Below, one piece after another: positions 16,666 to 24,868 of a DNA stretch of 64,000 nt. Source of the DNA: an uncultured Clostridia bacterium (GTDB taxonomy: Bacteria > Bacillota > Clostridia > Christensenellales > UBA1750); the NCBI GenBank assembly GCA_904393115.1, contig CAJFMX010000001.1, positions 1 to 64,000 of the forward strand. Direction: 5' to 3'. Positions within the stretch are counted from its first letter, which is position 1. Each line of letters starts with the position of its first letter. The position numbers were made by a program, and so were the translations under genes. Below the pieces are notes generated by a model. The model was not told the DNA's origin, did not search any database, and saw only the letters and a program-made list of their open reading frames with translations.

Positions 16666-17539
16666 ACTCGCGCTCGCGCTCCGCGCCCAGGAACACCACG
16701 GCCAGCGTCCCCGGCCCCGCGTGCGCGCAGATGGTCGGGCCCACCATCTCGATCCGGCAGGTTGCGCCGGGCACGAGCTCCTGGATCTGCGCCTGCAGCG
16801 CGCGGGCGTCGTCCATGCAGTCGGCCTGCAGGATGGAGATGACCTGGTTCTGCGGGTCGACGATCTCCTTTTGCAGGTTCAGCGCGAGCTGGTGCACCGC
16901 GCGGCGGCGGCCCTTCTGCTTGTCCACGGAGATCAGCTTTCCGGAGCGCGTCACGGTGAGCATGGGCTTGATGTTCAGCAGCGTGCCCACCGCCGCGGTG
17001 GTCTTGGAGATGCGGCCGCCGCGCTTGAGGTAGACCAGGTCGTCCACCGTGAACCAGTAGCGCACGTTGTACTTGTGCGCCTCCACCCACTGCGCGGTTT
17101 CCTCCAGCGTCGCGCCGGAGTCGCGCAGCTTTGCGGCCTCCATGGCCAAATACGCCTCGCCCATGGAGACGTTGCGCGAGTTGACGACCACGAGCTTGCG
17201 CTCGGGGTAGGCGGCGCTGAGCTCCTGCTGGGCCAGCACCGCGTTGTTGTAGGTGCCCGAGAGCTCGGAGGAGAAGCAGATGAAGAGGATGTCCTGCCCC
17301 GCCTGGAGGTAGGGCTCGAAGGATTCGATGTACTTCTCCTTGGTCAGCAGCGAGGTCGTGGGCGTCTTGCCGGCGCGCATGGCCGCGTAGAAGTTCGGGA
17401 TGACGTCTCCGCGGCCGAGGTCCGAGACCTCGTCGCTGCCGTCCAGGGAATAGGGCATGTAGATGATCTTTAGATCGTGCGCGGCAACCTCCCCAAAGGG
17501 AATGTCGGAGTTGGAGTCGGTGAAGAGAATGAAAGACAT
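16664..17539 (-). CDS. DegV-family fatty-acid-binding protein
   Basis: 291 residues. The N-terminal FTDSNSD and the lipid-head-group motif KTPTTS (58-63), plus VNSRNVSMGEA and LVYLKRGGRISKT, are diagnostic for DegV/FakB proteins, which bind fatty acids for phosphorylation by FakA. No fakA is in the window. The family is clear; the specific lipid is not. GGAGG precedes the ATG and a minus-strand promoter lies at 17602-17630. Confidence 0.9.
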   Translation of the reverse strand: MSFILFTDSNSDIPFGEVAAHDLKIIYMPYSLDGSDEVSDLGRGDVIPNFYAAMRAGKTPTTSLLTKEKYIESFEPYLQAGQDILFICFSSELSGTYNNAVLAQQELSAAYPERKLVVVNSRNVSMGEAYLAMEAAKLRDSGATLEETAQWVEAHKYNVRYWFTVDDLVYLKRGGRISKTTAAVGTLLNIKPMLTVTRSGKLISVDKQKGRRRAVHQLALNLQKEIVDPQNQVISILQADCMDDARALQAQIQELVPGATCRIEMVGPTICAHAGPGTLAVVFLGAERERE

Positions 17540-17601
17540 GATGGCCTCCTTTACGGGATGAAAAGATGAAATAATGCGGAATGATGCCGAGGTTCGTCCC
17601 T

Positions 17602-17630
17602 ATTATTCCATATTTGCGCGCCCGCGTCAA
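17602..17630 (-). promoter_or_regulatory. Minus-strand promoter of degV
   Basis: On the minus strand TTGACG (17625-17630), 17-base spacer, AATAAT (17602-17607). Confidence 0.6.
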
Positions 17631-17679
17631 CGCCCGGGGGCCGAAAAAGAAAAAGAGGGCAAAAACCGCGCGGGCGATC

Positions 17680-17708
17680 TTTCCATTCCCCCGGGCTTGT
17701 GCTACAAT
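17680..17708 (+). promoter_or_regulatory. Promoter of the sugar catabolic operon
   Basis: TTTCCA (17680-17685), a 17-base spacer and TACAAT (17703-17708). The -35 is poor, consistent with a regulated promoter. The cre-like operator begins eleven bases after the -10. Confidence 0.6.
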
Positions 17709-17718
17709 AGGGATGGAT

Positions 17719-17732
17719 TGTAACCGCTTTCA
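17719..17732 (+). promoter_or_regulatory. cre-like operator (CcpA/LacI type)
   Basis: TGTAACCGCTTTCA fits the catabolite-response consensus TGWAANCGNTNWCA at every position. It spans about +5 to +18 relative to the predicted start, where binding would block transcription. CcpA or a local LacI-family repressor could use it; neither gene is in the window. Confidence 0.75.
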
Positions 17733-17770
17733 TCAGAACGCGAAAATAGGCAAAAGGGGGAAGAACTTCC

Positions 17771-18655
17771 ATGAACGACATCTGGACCATCGAATCCGAC
17801 CGCCTGCGCCTGCAGGTCGTGCGCCCCGGCAGCGAGATCTACGGCAGAACCCGCTTCAACTGGAACGGCTTTGTCAACCGCATCACGCTCGACGGCGAGA
17901 TCGAGTTTGCCGAGCCCGAGCAGCGCGACCCGAACCGCGGAACCAGCTACGGCGCGGGCCTGTGCTCCGAGTACCAGCACCCGGAGGCCCTGGCCTCGGC
18001 GAACCTTGGCGAGGAGTATCCGCGCCTGGGCAACGGCTACCTGACCAAGACCCGACCGGAGTTTAACTTCATGGTCAACGAGCCCTGCCGCCCCTTCCCC
18101 ACGATTTGGGACGTGGCAAAGGACGAGATCCACTTCACCACGGACATCGCCCTGTGCCAGGGCTTTGCCGCGCGGGAGGAGAGATGGGTCCGCGTCCAGG
18201 GCAACCAGGTGCAGATCCGCACCAAGCTCTGCAACCTGGGCAAGCGCGCCATCGTCGCGCAGGAGTACAACCACAACTTCCTCTCCCTGGGCGGGGAGCC
18301 CGTGACGCCGGCTTACGCCCTGCACGTGCCCGGCTTTGCCAACCTCGCCGGCGGCCGCTTCATGGGCGATAACCTCTACGGCAGCGACGAGAAGCAGGAG
18401 CTGCGCCTGCACCGCAACCCGGAGGGCCCCTACATGACCTTCCTGGACACCCCGAAGGAGGACTTTGCGCCCTTCTCCTTCCGCATGACCAGCGACAACT
18501 CCACCCTCTCCGTAACGGAGGAGGACAGCTTCACCCCCGCGCGCGCCGTGGTCTGGGGCGTGGAGCACTGCATGTGCTGCGAGGTGTTCGTGCAGCTCGA
18601 CGTCGCGCCCGGCGAGGAGCAGGAGTGGACCCGCACCTGGACCTTCGATCGCTGA
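17771..18655 (+). CDS. Galactose-mutarotase-like carbohydrate-binding enzyme
   Basis: 294 residues with a beta-rich layout like aldose 1-epimerase-type sandwiches: SEIYGRTRFNWNGFVNRITL near the start, GYLTKTRPEFNF in the middle and QEYNHNFLSLGG with a histidine at the position of the catalytic base region. The assignment is to the superfamily, not to a specific reaction. It is the first gene of the cre-controlled operon, with AAAGGGGGAAG as ribosome site. Confidence 0.65.
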   Translation: MNDIWTIESDRLRLQVVRPGSEIYGRTRFNWNGFVNRITLDGEIEFAEPEQRDPNRGTSYGAGLCSEYQHPEALASANLGEEYPRLGNGYLTKTRPEFNFMVNEPCRPFPTIWDVAKDEIHFTTDIALCQGFAAREERWVRVQGNQVQIRTKLCNLGKRAIVAQEYNHNFLSLGGEPVTPAYALHVPGFANLAGGRFMGDNLYGSDEKQELRLHRNPEGPYMTFLDTPKEDFAPFSFRMTSDNSTLSVTEEDSFTPARAVVWGVEHCMCCEVFVQLDVAPGEEQEWTRTWTFDR

Positions 18656-18674
18656 GGCGGGGAAGGAAAGGACC

Positions 18675-20003
18675 ATGCTCCAAAGAGCGCAGATCGACAG
18701 CCTGCTCCCGCGCGGGGGCGGGGACTATGACGTATTCGTCGCGGGCGCGGGCCCCGCGGGGTTCGGCGCGGCGCTGGCCGCCTCGACCCTGGGCGCGCGC
18801 ACGCTGCTCGTGGAGGCGCGCGGCTTTCCCGGCGGGATCGCCGCGACCTCCCTGTGGATGCCCATCAACCGCCTGAAGAAGGAGGGCGGCTCGCGCGGCG
18901 GCGTGCATGAAAAGCTCGTGCGCCGCCTGGAGTCCTTCGGCCCGGACGCCTGCCGCGAGGGAAAGGTCACCTGGACCGACGGCGACGGCCTGCACGTCCA
19001 CCCCGACTACCTGAAGGAGGCCATGTTCTCCCTGCTGGAGGAGGCCGGCTGCGCCTACCGCCTCGACTCGCCCGTCGTCGGCGCGCGGACCGAGGGCGGC
19101 TGCGTGCGCGAGGCGATCGTCGCCACCCCGGGGGAGCCGCAGCGCTTCACCGCCCGCGTCTTCATCGACTGCACGGGCGACGGCGCGCTCAGCTACCACG
19201 CCGGCGCAAAGGTCGAGGTCGGCCGCCCGGGCGACGGGCGCACCATGCCCATCACCCTGGGCTTTGCCCTGGGCAACGTGGACGAGGAGGCGCTCTTTGC
19301 CTTCTACGACCAGAAGAACACGGAGATGAGCTTGTCCGCGGCCATCCAGAAGGGGCGCGAGATGGGCCTGAACATGTCCGGCTGGTTCTCCTTTGACCGC
19401 ACGACCATCCCCGGGGTCGTCTCCGTCAACAACGGCGGCGTCGAGGGGCCGGACGGGCGCCTCAACGCCCTGGACCCCGCGGACCGCACCTTTGCCCAGC
19501 GCGCAGGGCTGCGCATCGCGCTGGACTTTGTCAAGCTCGCGCGGGCGCTGCCCATCCCCGGCCTTGCGCACTGCTCGCTCCTGGAGACGGGCGCGGCCAT
19601 CGGCGTGCGGGAGACGCGGCGCGTGCTCTGCGACTACGTCGTGACCCTCGAGGACGCAAAGAACTGCGCCCGCTTCCCGGACGTGGTGGCCCGCAGATAC
19701 GGCGCGGTGGACCAGGCCGGCCTCGCCGACGGCGAGGGCGAGCGGCCGACCATGCAGTCGGGCTATGACTTTCCCTACCGCGCGCTGCTGGCGCAGGGGC
19801 TCGAGGGGCTGCTCGTCGCCGGCCGGTGCGGGTCCTACACGCACATGGGCCTTGCCGCGGGCAAGAGCATGGGCAACATGATGGCCATCGGCCAGGCGGC
19901 GGGCGCCGCCGCAGCCCGGGCCTGCACCCTGTCCGTCGCGCCGCGCGCCCTGCCCTATGCAGAGGTCCGCGCCGCGCTGGACGCCCTGGGCGCGCGCCTT
20001 TAA
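18675..20003 (+). CDS. FAD-dependent oxidoreductase
   Basis: 442 residues. The dinucleotide-binding GxGxxG is GAGPAG (24-29), followed by an acidic strand end LVEARGFPGG. VFIDCTGDGALSYHAG is the second FAD motif (ATG/DG type) and GLLVAGRCGSYTHMGLAAGKS the C-terminal FAD site. The set matches the 'FAD_oxidored' group found in carbohydrate and glycan loci; the substrate is unknown. It follows the mutarotase-like gene by 19 bases. Confidence 0.87.
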   Translation: MLQRAQIDSLLPRGGGDYDVFVAGAGPAGFGAALAASTLGARTLLVEARGFPGGIAATSLWMPINRLKKEGGSRGGVHEKLVRRLESFGPDACREGKVTWTDGDGLHVHPDYLKEAMFSLLEEAGCAYRLDSPVVGARTEGGCVREAIVATPGEPQRFTARVFIDCTGDGALSYHAGAKVEVGRPGDGRTMPITLGFALGNVDEEALFAFYDQKNTEMSLSAAIQKGREMGLNMSGWFSFDRTTIPGVVSVNNGGVEGPDGRLNALDPADRTFAQRAGLRIALDFVKLARALPIPGLAHCSLLETGAAIGVRETRRVLCDYVVTLEDAKNCARFPDVVARRYGAVDQAGLADGEGERPTMQSGYDFPYRALLAQGLEGLLVAGRCGSYTHMGLAAGKSMGNMMAIGQAAGAAAARACTLSVAPRALPYAEVRAALDALGARL

Positions 20004-20030
20004 AAAAAGAGAGACAGGAGGGTGTTTTCC

Positions 20031-21002
20031 ATGCCCATTGTGGATATGCCGGTCCGGGAGCTGGAGGCGTACATGGGCTCCAGCCCGAGACCCCGCGACT
20101 TTGACGAATACTGGGCGCGCGCGCTTGCCGCGCTGGACGCGCAGAACCTGCAGGTCGAGTTTGTGCCCGCGGCCTTCCAGGCGCCGGGCGCGGAGTGCTT
20201 TGACCTCTACTTCACGGGCGTGGGCGGCTCGCGCGTGCACGCCAAGTTCCTAAAGCCCGCAGGCGTTGCGGGAAAGGTCCCCGCGGTCCTGCAGTTCCAC
20301 GGCTACTCCGGCAGCGCGGGGGACTGGACGGGCAAGCTCGGGTACGTGCTTGCGGGCTTCTGCGTCGCGGCGCTGGACTGCCGCGGCCAGGGCGGCACCT
20401 CGGAGGACCTGACCGCCTACCGCGGCCCCACAAAGGACGGCCTCATCATCCGCGGCCTGGACGACCCCGATCCGGATCAGCTCCACTTCCGCGGCGTGTT
20501 CCTGGACACGGCGGCGCTGGCCCGCATCGTCATGGGCCTGCCGTACGTCGACGCGGACCGCGTGGGCGCCATGGGCGGGTCCCAGGGCGGCGGGCTCACG
20601 CTCGCCTGCGCCGCGCTGGAGCCGCGCATCAACCGCCTGGCCCCGGTCTACCCCTTCCTGTCGGACTACAAGCGCGTGTGGGACATGGACCTGGACCAGC
20701 GCGCCTACGCGGAGCTGCGCGACTTCTTCCGCCGCCACGATCCCCGGCACGAGCGGGAGGACGCGATCTTTGACAAGCTCGGCTACATCGACGTGAGCAA
20801 CCTCGCCCCGCGCATCCGCGGCAAGGTGCTCATGGCCACCGGGCTCCTGGACGAGGTCTGCCCGCCGTCCACGCAGTACGCGGCCTATAACCGCATCCCC
20901 GGGCAGAAGGAGCACGTCCTCTATCCGGACTTCGGCCACGAGGGCCTGCCGGACTTTGACGACATCACCTTCCGCTTCATGATGGAAATGAAGGAGGGCT
21001 AG
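20031..21002 (+). CDS. Acetyl xylan esterase / cephalosporin-C deacetylase family hydrolase
   Basis: 323 residues, alpha/beta hydrolase of the AXE1 family. The nucleophile is Ser184 in GGSQGGG, with ALDCRGQGG forming the conserved RGQ motif; the Asp and His lie in GLLDEVCPPSTQ and DFGHEG. It probably removes acetyl groups from oligosaccharides after uptake, since no signal peptide is present. The start at 20031 has AGGAGG eight bases upstream; a GTG at 20022 overlaps that site and was not chosen. Confidence 0.9.
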   Translation: MPIVDMPVRELEAYMGSSPRPRDFDEYWARALAALDAQNLQVEFVPAAFQAPGAECFDLYFTGVGGSRVHAKFLKPAGVAGKVPAVLQFHGYSGSAGDWTGKLGYVLAGFCVAALDCRGQGGTSEDLTAYRGPTKDGLIIRGLDDPDPDQLHFRGVFLDTAALARIVMGLPYVDADRVGAMGGSQGGGLTLACAALEPRINRLAPVYPFLSDYKRVWDMDLDQRAYAELRDFFRRHDPRHEREDAIFDKLGYIDVSNLAPRIRGKVLMATGLLDEVCPPSTQYAAYNRIPGQKEHVLYPDFGHEGLPDFDDITFRFMMEMKEG

Positions 21003-21004
21003 GC

Positions 21005-21853
21005 ATGGCGGAATTCATCCTCACCGGCTTTGGCGACGAGATCGACGCCGCCCTGGACGTCCAGATGGACGTCATGGAGAAGCTGGACATCCACTACATC
21101 GAAACCCGCGGCATCGACGGCAAGAACATCGCGGACTATGCGCCCGCCGAGGCCAAGGCCGTCTTTGCCCGCATGCATGCGCGGGGCTTTGGCGTCTCCG
21201 CCCTGGGCTCGCCCATCGGCAAGATCAGCATCCGCGACCCCTTCCTGCCGCACCTGGATTCGTTCCGGAACCTTCTGGACGTGGCGCACGCCATGCAGAC
21301 CCAATACATCCGCATCTTCTCCTTCTTCCTGCCGGAGTGCGAGCCGGCGGAGACCTTCCGCGACGAGGCCCTGGAGCGCCTGGGCCGCCTGGTGGAGGCC
21401 GCGCGCGGCAGCGGCGTCCAGCTCCTGCACGAGAACGAGAAGCACATCTACGGCGACGTGCCCGAGCGCTGCCTGGAGATCCTCAAGGCCTTCCCCGGGG
21501 AGATCCTGGCGACGTACGACCCCTCCAACTTCGTGCAGTGCGGCGTGAAGAACCGCGAGGCGTTCGAGATGCTGCGGCCCTACGTGCGCTACCTGCACGT
21601 CAAGGACTCCGTCTACACGGGCAAGGCGGCCGTGGCCGACAAGGGCTTTGACACCGTCACCGACGCGCACCGCCCGGCGGGCCTGGGCGACGGCGAGCTG
21701 CCCTGGATCCTCGGCGAGCTCAAGAAGATGGACTACCGCGGCTTTGCCTCCATCGAGCCGCACCTGTCCGGCGGGGACTTCGTCCCCGGCACCGGCGCGG
21801 ACAAGTTCGCCGCCGCCGCAAACGCCCTCAAGGGGCTCTTGGCCCAGATCTAA
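21005..21853 (+). CDS. Sugar phosphate isomerase/epimerase (xylose-isomerase-like TIM barrel)
   Basis: 282 residues. Metal-binding segments of the family are visible: LLHENEKHIYGD, ATYDPSNFVQCG, YLHVKDS and ASIEPHLSGGDF. The gene starts two bases after the esterase stop. The enzyme probably interconverts a ketose/aldose or an inosose-like intermediate made by the dehydrogenases in the same operon (inference). Confidence 0.87.
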   Translation: MAEFILTGFGDEIDAALDVQMDVMEKLDIHYIETRGIDGKNIADYAPAEAKAVFARMHARGFGVSALGSPIGKISIRDPFLPHLDSFRNLLDVAHAMQTQYIRIFSFFLPECEPAETFRDEALERLGRLVEAARGSGVQLLHENEKHIYGDVPERCLEILKAFPGEILATYDPSNFVQCGVKNREAFEMLRPYVRYLHVKDSVYTGKAAVADKGFDTVTDAHRPAGLGDGELPWILGELKKMDYRGFASIEPHLSGGDFVPGTGADKFAAAANALKGLLAQI

Positions 21854-21877
21854 AATTCACTGTTTCGGGAGGAAGTC

Positions 21878-22615
21878 ATGCCCAAGTACGGCCCTTACGA
21901 CAAGAACGACGACCACACCTATGCCCTGGGGGTCTTTCCCTCCATGGAGCTGCTCAAGTCCCGGCCCGAGAGCGTGCGCTGCCTGCTGGTCGACCCCGCG
22001 GGCTACCGCAACGCCGGGGTCGCAAAGCTCATCGAGGCCTGCCGCGCGCGGCGCATCCCGGTCGAGGAGGCCCCGCGCGCCGTCGAGCGCATCTCCGGCA
22101 AGGAGAACGCCTGGTGCGTGACGGTCCTTGGCAAGTATGCCTGCCGCCTGGACCCCCTGCGCAGCCACGTCGTGCTGCACAACCCCTCGGACGTGGGCAA
22201 CGTCGGCACGATCCTGCGCAGCGCCCTGGGCTTTGGCTTCCGGGACGTGGCCATCATCCGGCCGGGCGTGGACCCGTTTGACCCGCGGGTGCTGCGCGCC
22301 TCCATGGGCGCGGCCTTCCACCTGAACCTCGTGCGGCTGGAGAGCTTTGACGAGTACCGGAGCCTTGCGGGGGAGCGGGAATACTACCTCTTCCGCCTGC
22401 GCAACGCAAAGCCCCTCGCAGACCAGGGGCGGACGGCGGGCGCGCCCTTCACCCTCGTCTTCGGCAACGAGGCCGCGGGCCTGCCCAAGGACCTGGAGGA
22501 CTTTGGCAACGGCGTCATCATCCCCCACAGCGATAAGATCGACAGCCTGAACCTCGCCGTCGCCGCGGGCATCGGCCTGTACGCCTTTTCCGCCGGCGCG
22601 CGCCAGGGGGCATAA
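21878..22615 (+). CDS. SpoU/TrmH-family RNA methyltransferase
   Basis: 245 residues. SPOUT knot motifs are NPSDVGNVGTILRSA, FTLVFGNEAAGLP and SDKIDSLNLAVAAGIGLY, giving 2'-O-ribose methylation of tRNA or rRNA. The N-terminal part is a short substrate-binding region. The gene is unexpectedly located inside a sugar catabolic operon, with GGAGG upstream and short gaps on both sides. Confidence 0.9.
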   Translation: MPKYGPYDKNDDHTYALGVFPSMELLKSRPESVRCLLVDPAGYRNAGVAKLIEACRARRIPVEEAPRAVERISGKENAWCVTVLGKYACRLDPLRSHVVLHNPSDVGNVGTILRSALGFGFRDVAIIRPGVDPFDPRVLRASMGAAFHLNLVRLESFDEYRSLAGEREYYLFRLRNAKPLADQGRTAGAPFTLVFGNEAAGLPKDLEDFGNGVIIPHSDKIDSLNLAVAAGIGLYAFSAGARQGA

Positions 22616-22653
22616 AAAAGCAAAACCCAGAACCAAGAGAGAAGGGGAGCTGT

Positions 22654-23655
22654 ATGAAGAAGTTTCGCACCGCCGTCATCGGCTGCGGCGGCATCTCGCA
22701 GGTGCACCTGACGGCCCTGTCCAAGATGGAGAACGTGGAGCTCGTCTCCGTCGCCGACGTCAAGGAGGACCGCGCCAAGGCCAAGGCCGAGGCCTTCCAC
22801 TGCGCCTGGACCACGGACTGGTCCGAGTACGTCCGCGACCCGAGCATCGAGGTCGTCCACCTGTGCACGCCGCACTACCTGCACGCGCCCATGGCCATCG
22901 CGCTGCTGGACGCGGGCAAGCGCGTGCTCACGGAAAAGCCCATCGCCAGCGAGGTCAAGGACGCCGAGGCCATGATCGCCCACGCGGACGGCCGCCTGGG
23001 CGTCGTCTTCCAGAACCGCTACAACGAGGCCTCGCAGATCATAAAGTCGGCCGTCGAGCAGGGGACGTACGGCAAGCTGCTGTCCCTGCGCGCGGCGGTC
23101 AACTGGCACCGCACCCCCGAGTATTACACGGAGAGCGGCTGGCGCGGCCGCTTCGCCACGGAGGGCGGCGGCGTGCTCATCAACCAGTCCATCCACACGC
23201 TGGACCTGCTGCTGTACTTTGCGGGCAAGCCCGTTTCGGTGCGGGGCAAGGTCTCCACCGACGTGCTCTACGACTACATCGAGGTCGAGGACACCGCCCA
23301 CGGCCTCATCCACTTCGAAAACGGCCTCATGGCCAACTTCTACTGCACGACGACCTTTGGCATCGACCGGCCGGTCGAGATCGAGCTCGTCTTTGAGAAG
23401 GGCATCCTCAAGACCGACGCCGAAACCCTCTACGAGACCGTGGACGGGGAGACGCGCACGCTCTGCCGCTCCGCGGCCTCGGGCGAAAAGGCCTACTGGG
23501 GCACCAGCCACGAGATCCTCATCCGCGACTTCTACAAGGCCGCCGAGGAGAACAAGCCCTTCTGGATCGACGGCGAGTCCGCCATCCCCGTGCTGCGCCT
23601 GCTCAAGGCGGTCTACGCTTCCTCTGCGCAGGACGGCAAGGAGATCCGGCTCTAA
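22654..23655 (+). CDS. Gfo/Idh/MocA-family NAD(P)-dependent sugar dehydrogenase
   Basis: 333 residues. The Rossmann motif GCGGISQVH lies near residue 11, TEKPIAS (the EKP motif with catalytic Lys) near residue 93, and INQSIHTLDLL carries the family histidine. The likely reaction is oxidation or reduction of a hydroxyl of a sugar, inositol or sugar acid. AGAAGGGGAG precedes the start. Part of the cre-controlled operon. Confidence 0.92.
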   Translation: MKKFRTAVIGCGGISQVHLTALSKMENVELVSVADVKEDRAKAKAEAFHCAWTTDWSEYVRDPSIEVVHLCTPHYLHAPMAIALLDAGKRVLTEKPIASEVKDAEAMIAHADGRLGVVFQNRYNEASQIIKSAVEQGTYGKLLSLRAAVNWHRTPEYYTESGWRGRFATEGGGVLINQSIHTLDLLLYFAGKPVSVRGKVSTDVLYDYIEVEDTAHGLIHFENGLMANFYCTTTFGIDRPVEIELVFEKGILKTDAETLYETVDGETRTLCRSAASGEKAYWGTSHEILIRDFYKAAEENKPFWIDGESAIPVLRLLKAVYASSAQDGKEIRL

Positions 23656-23695
23656 GACATCGGACAAAAAAGAAAATCGGGAGGTATAAGGACCC

Positions 23696-24868
23696 ATGCA
23701 GGACTTCATCTATTGCGCGCCCACGCGCGTCATCTTTGGCAAGGACACGGAACTGCAGGTCGGCAAGATCCTCAAGGAGGCGGGCGCAACCCGCGTCCTC
23801 CTGCAGTACGGCGGCGGCTCCATCAAGAAGAGCGGCCTGTACGACCGCGTGGTCCAGGCGGTGCGCGAGGCGGGGATCGAGCTCTACGAGATCGGCGGCG
23901 TGCAGCCCAACCCGCACCTCTCCCTCGTGCGCGAGGCCATCGCCCTGGCGCGGGAGAAGAAGGTGGACTACCTTCTGGCCGTCGGCGGCGGCTCCGCCAT
24001 CGACTCCACAAAGGCCACGGCCGTCGGCGTGCCCTACGAGGGCGATGTCTGGGACTTCTACTGCGGCAAGGCGACGCCCAAGACCGCCCTGCCCCTGGGC
24101 GTGATCCTCACCATCCCCGCCGCCGGCTCCGAGGGCAGCAACTCCTCCGTCATCACCAACGAGGACGGCTGGATCAAGCGCGGCCTCGGCTGCGACCTGA
24201 CGCGCGCGGCCTTTGCCATCTACAACCCGGAGCTGACCTACACGCTCCCCGCCTACCAGACCGCGGCCGGCGCCAGCGATATCATGGCCCACATCATGGA
24301 GCGCTACTTCACCAACGAGCCCGATGTGGACATGACCGACCGCCTCTGCGAGAGCGTGCTCAAGACCATCCTCAAGCAGGCGCCCGTTTGCGTGCAGGAC
24401 CCGACCAACTACGCCGCCCGCGCGGAGATGATGTGGGCCTCCACCGTCGCGCACAACGACTTCCTCACCTGCTTCCGCGTGGGGGATTGGGCCAGCCACC
24501 AGCTCGCCCACGAGCTCAGCGGCCTGTACGACTCCACGCACGGCGCGGCCCTGGCCGTGGTCTTCCCCGCGTGGATGACCTACGTCTACAAGCACGACGT
24601 CCAGCGCTTCTGCCGCTTCGCCGTGGAGGTCATGGGCGTGGAGATGGACTTCTTCCACCCGGAGGAGACCGCGCTTAAGGGCATCGCGGCCCTGCGCAGC
24701 TTCTTCCGCTCCATCGGCATGCCCACGACCCTCAAGGAGCTCGGCGTGCCCGAGAACGAGCTGGACCTGCTCGCCTCCAAGGTCAAGCGCGGGCCGGACG
24801 GCACCACCGGCAAGTTCGTTCCGCTGACCGAGGCGGACTGCCGCGCGATCTACGAGCTCATGAAGTAA
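23696..24868 (+). CDS. Iron-containing alcohol dehydrogenase (BDH type)
   Basis: 390 residues. NAD(P)-binding GGGSAIDSTKA and the metal ligands in GASDIMAHIMERYF and DWASHQLAHELSG plus DSTHGAALA identify group III alcohol dehydrogenases close to NADPH-dependent butanol dehydrogenases. It could reduce an aldehyde end product of the sugar operon. Its last 11 bases overlap the 3' end of the convergent flippase gene. Confidence 0.92.
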   Translation: MQDFIYCAPTRVIFGKDTELQVGKILKEAGATRVLLQYGGGSIKKSGLYDRVVQAVREAGIELYEIGGVQPNPHLSLVREAIALAREKKVDYLLAVGGGSAIDSTKATAVGVPYEGDVWDFYCGKATPKTALPLGVILTIPAAGSEGSNSSVITNEDGWIKRGLGCDLTRAAFAIYNPELTYTLPAYQTAAGASDIMAHIMERYFTNEPDVDMTDRLCESVLKTILKQAPVCVQDPTNYAARAEMMWASTVAHNDFLTCFRVGDWASHQLAHELSGLYDSTHGAALAVVFPAWMTYVYKHDVQRFCRFAVEVMGVEMDFFHPEETALKGIAALRSFFRSIGMPTTLKELGVPENELDLLASKVKRGPDGTTGKFVPLTEADCRAIYELMK

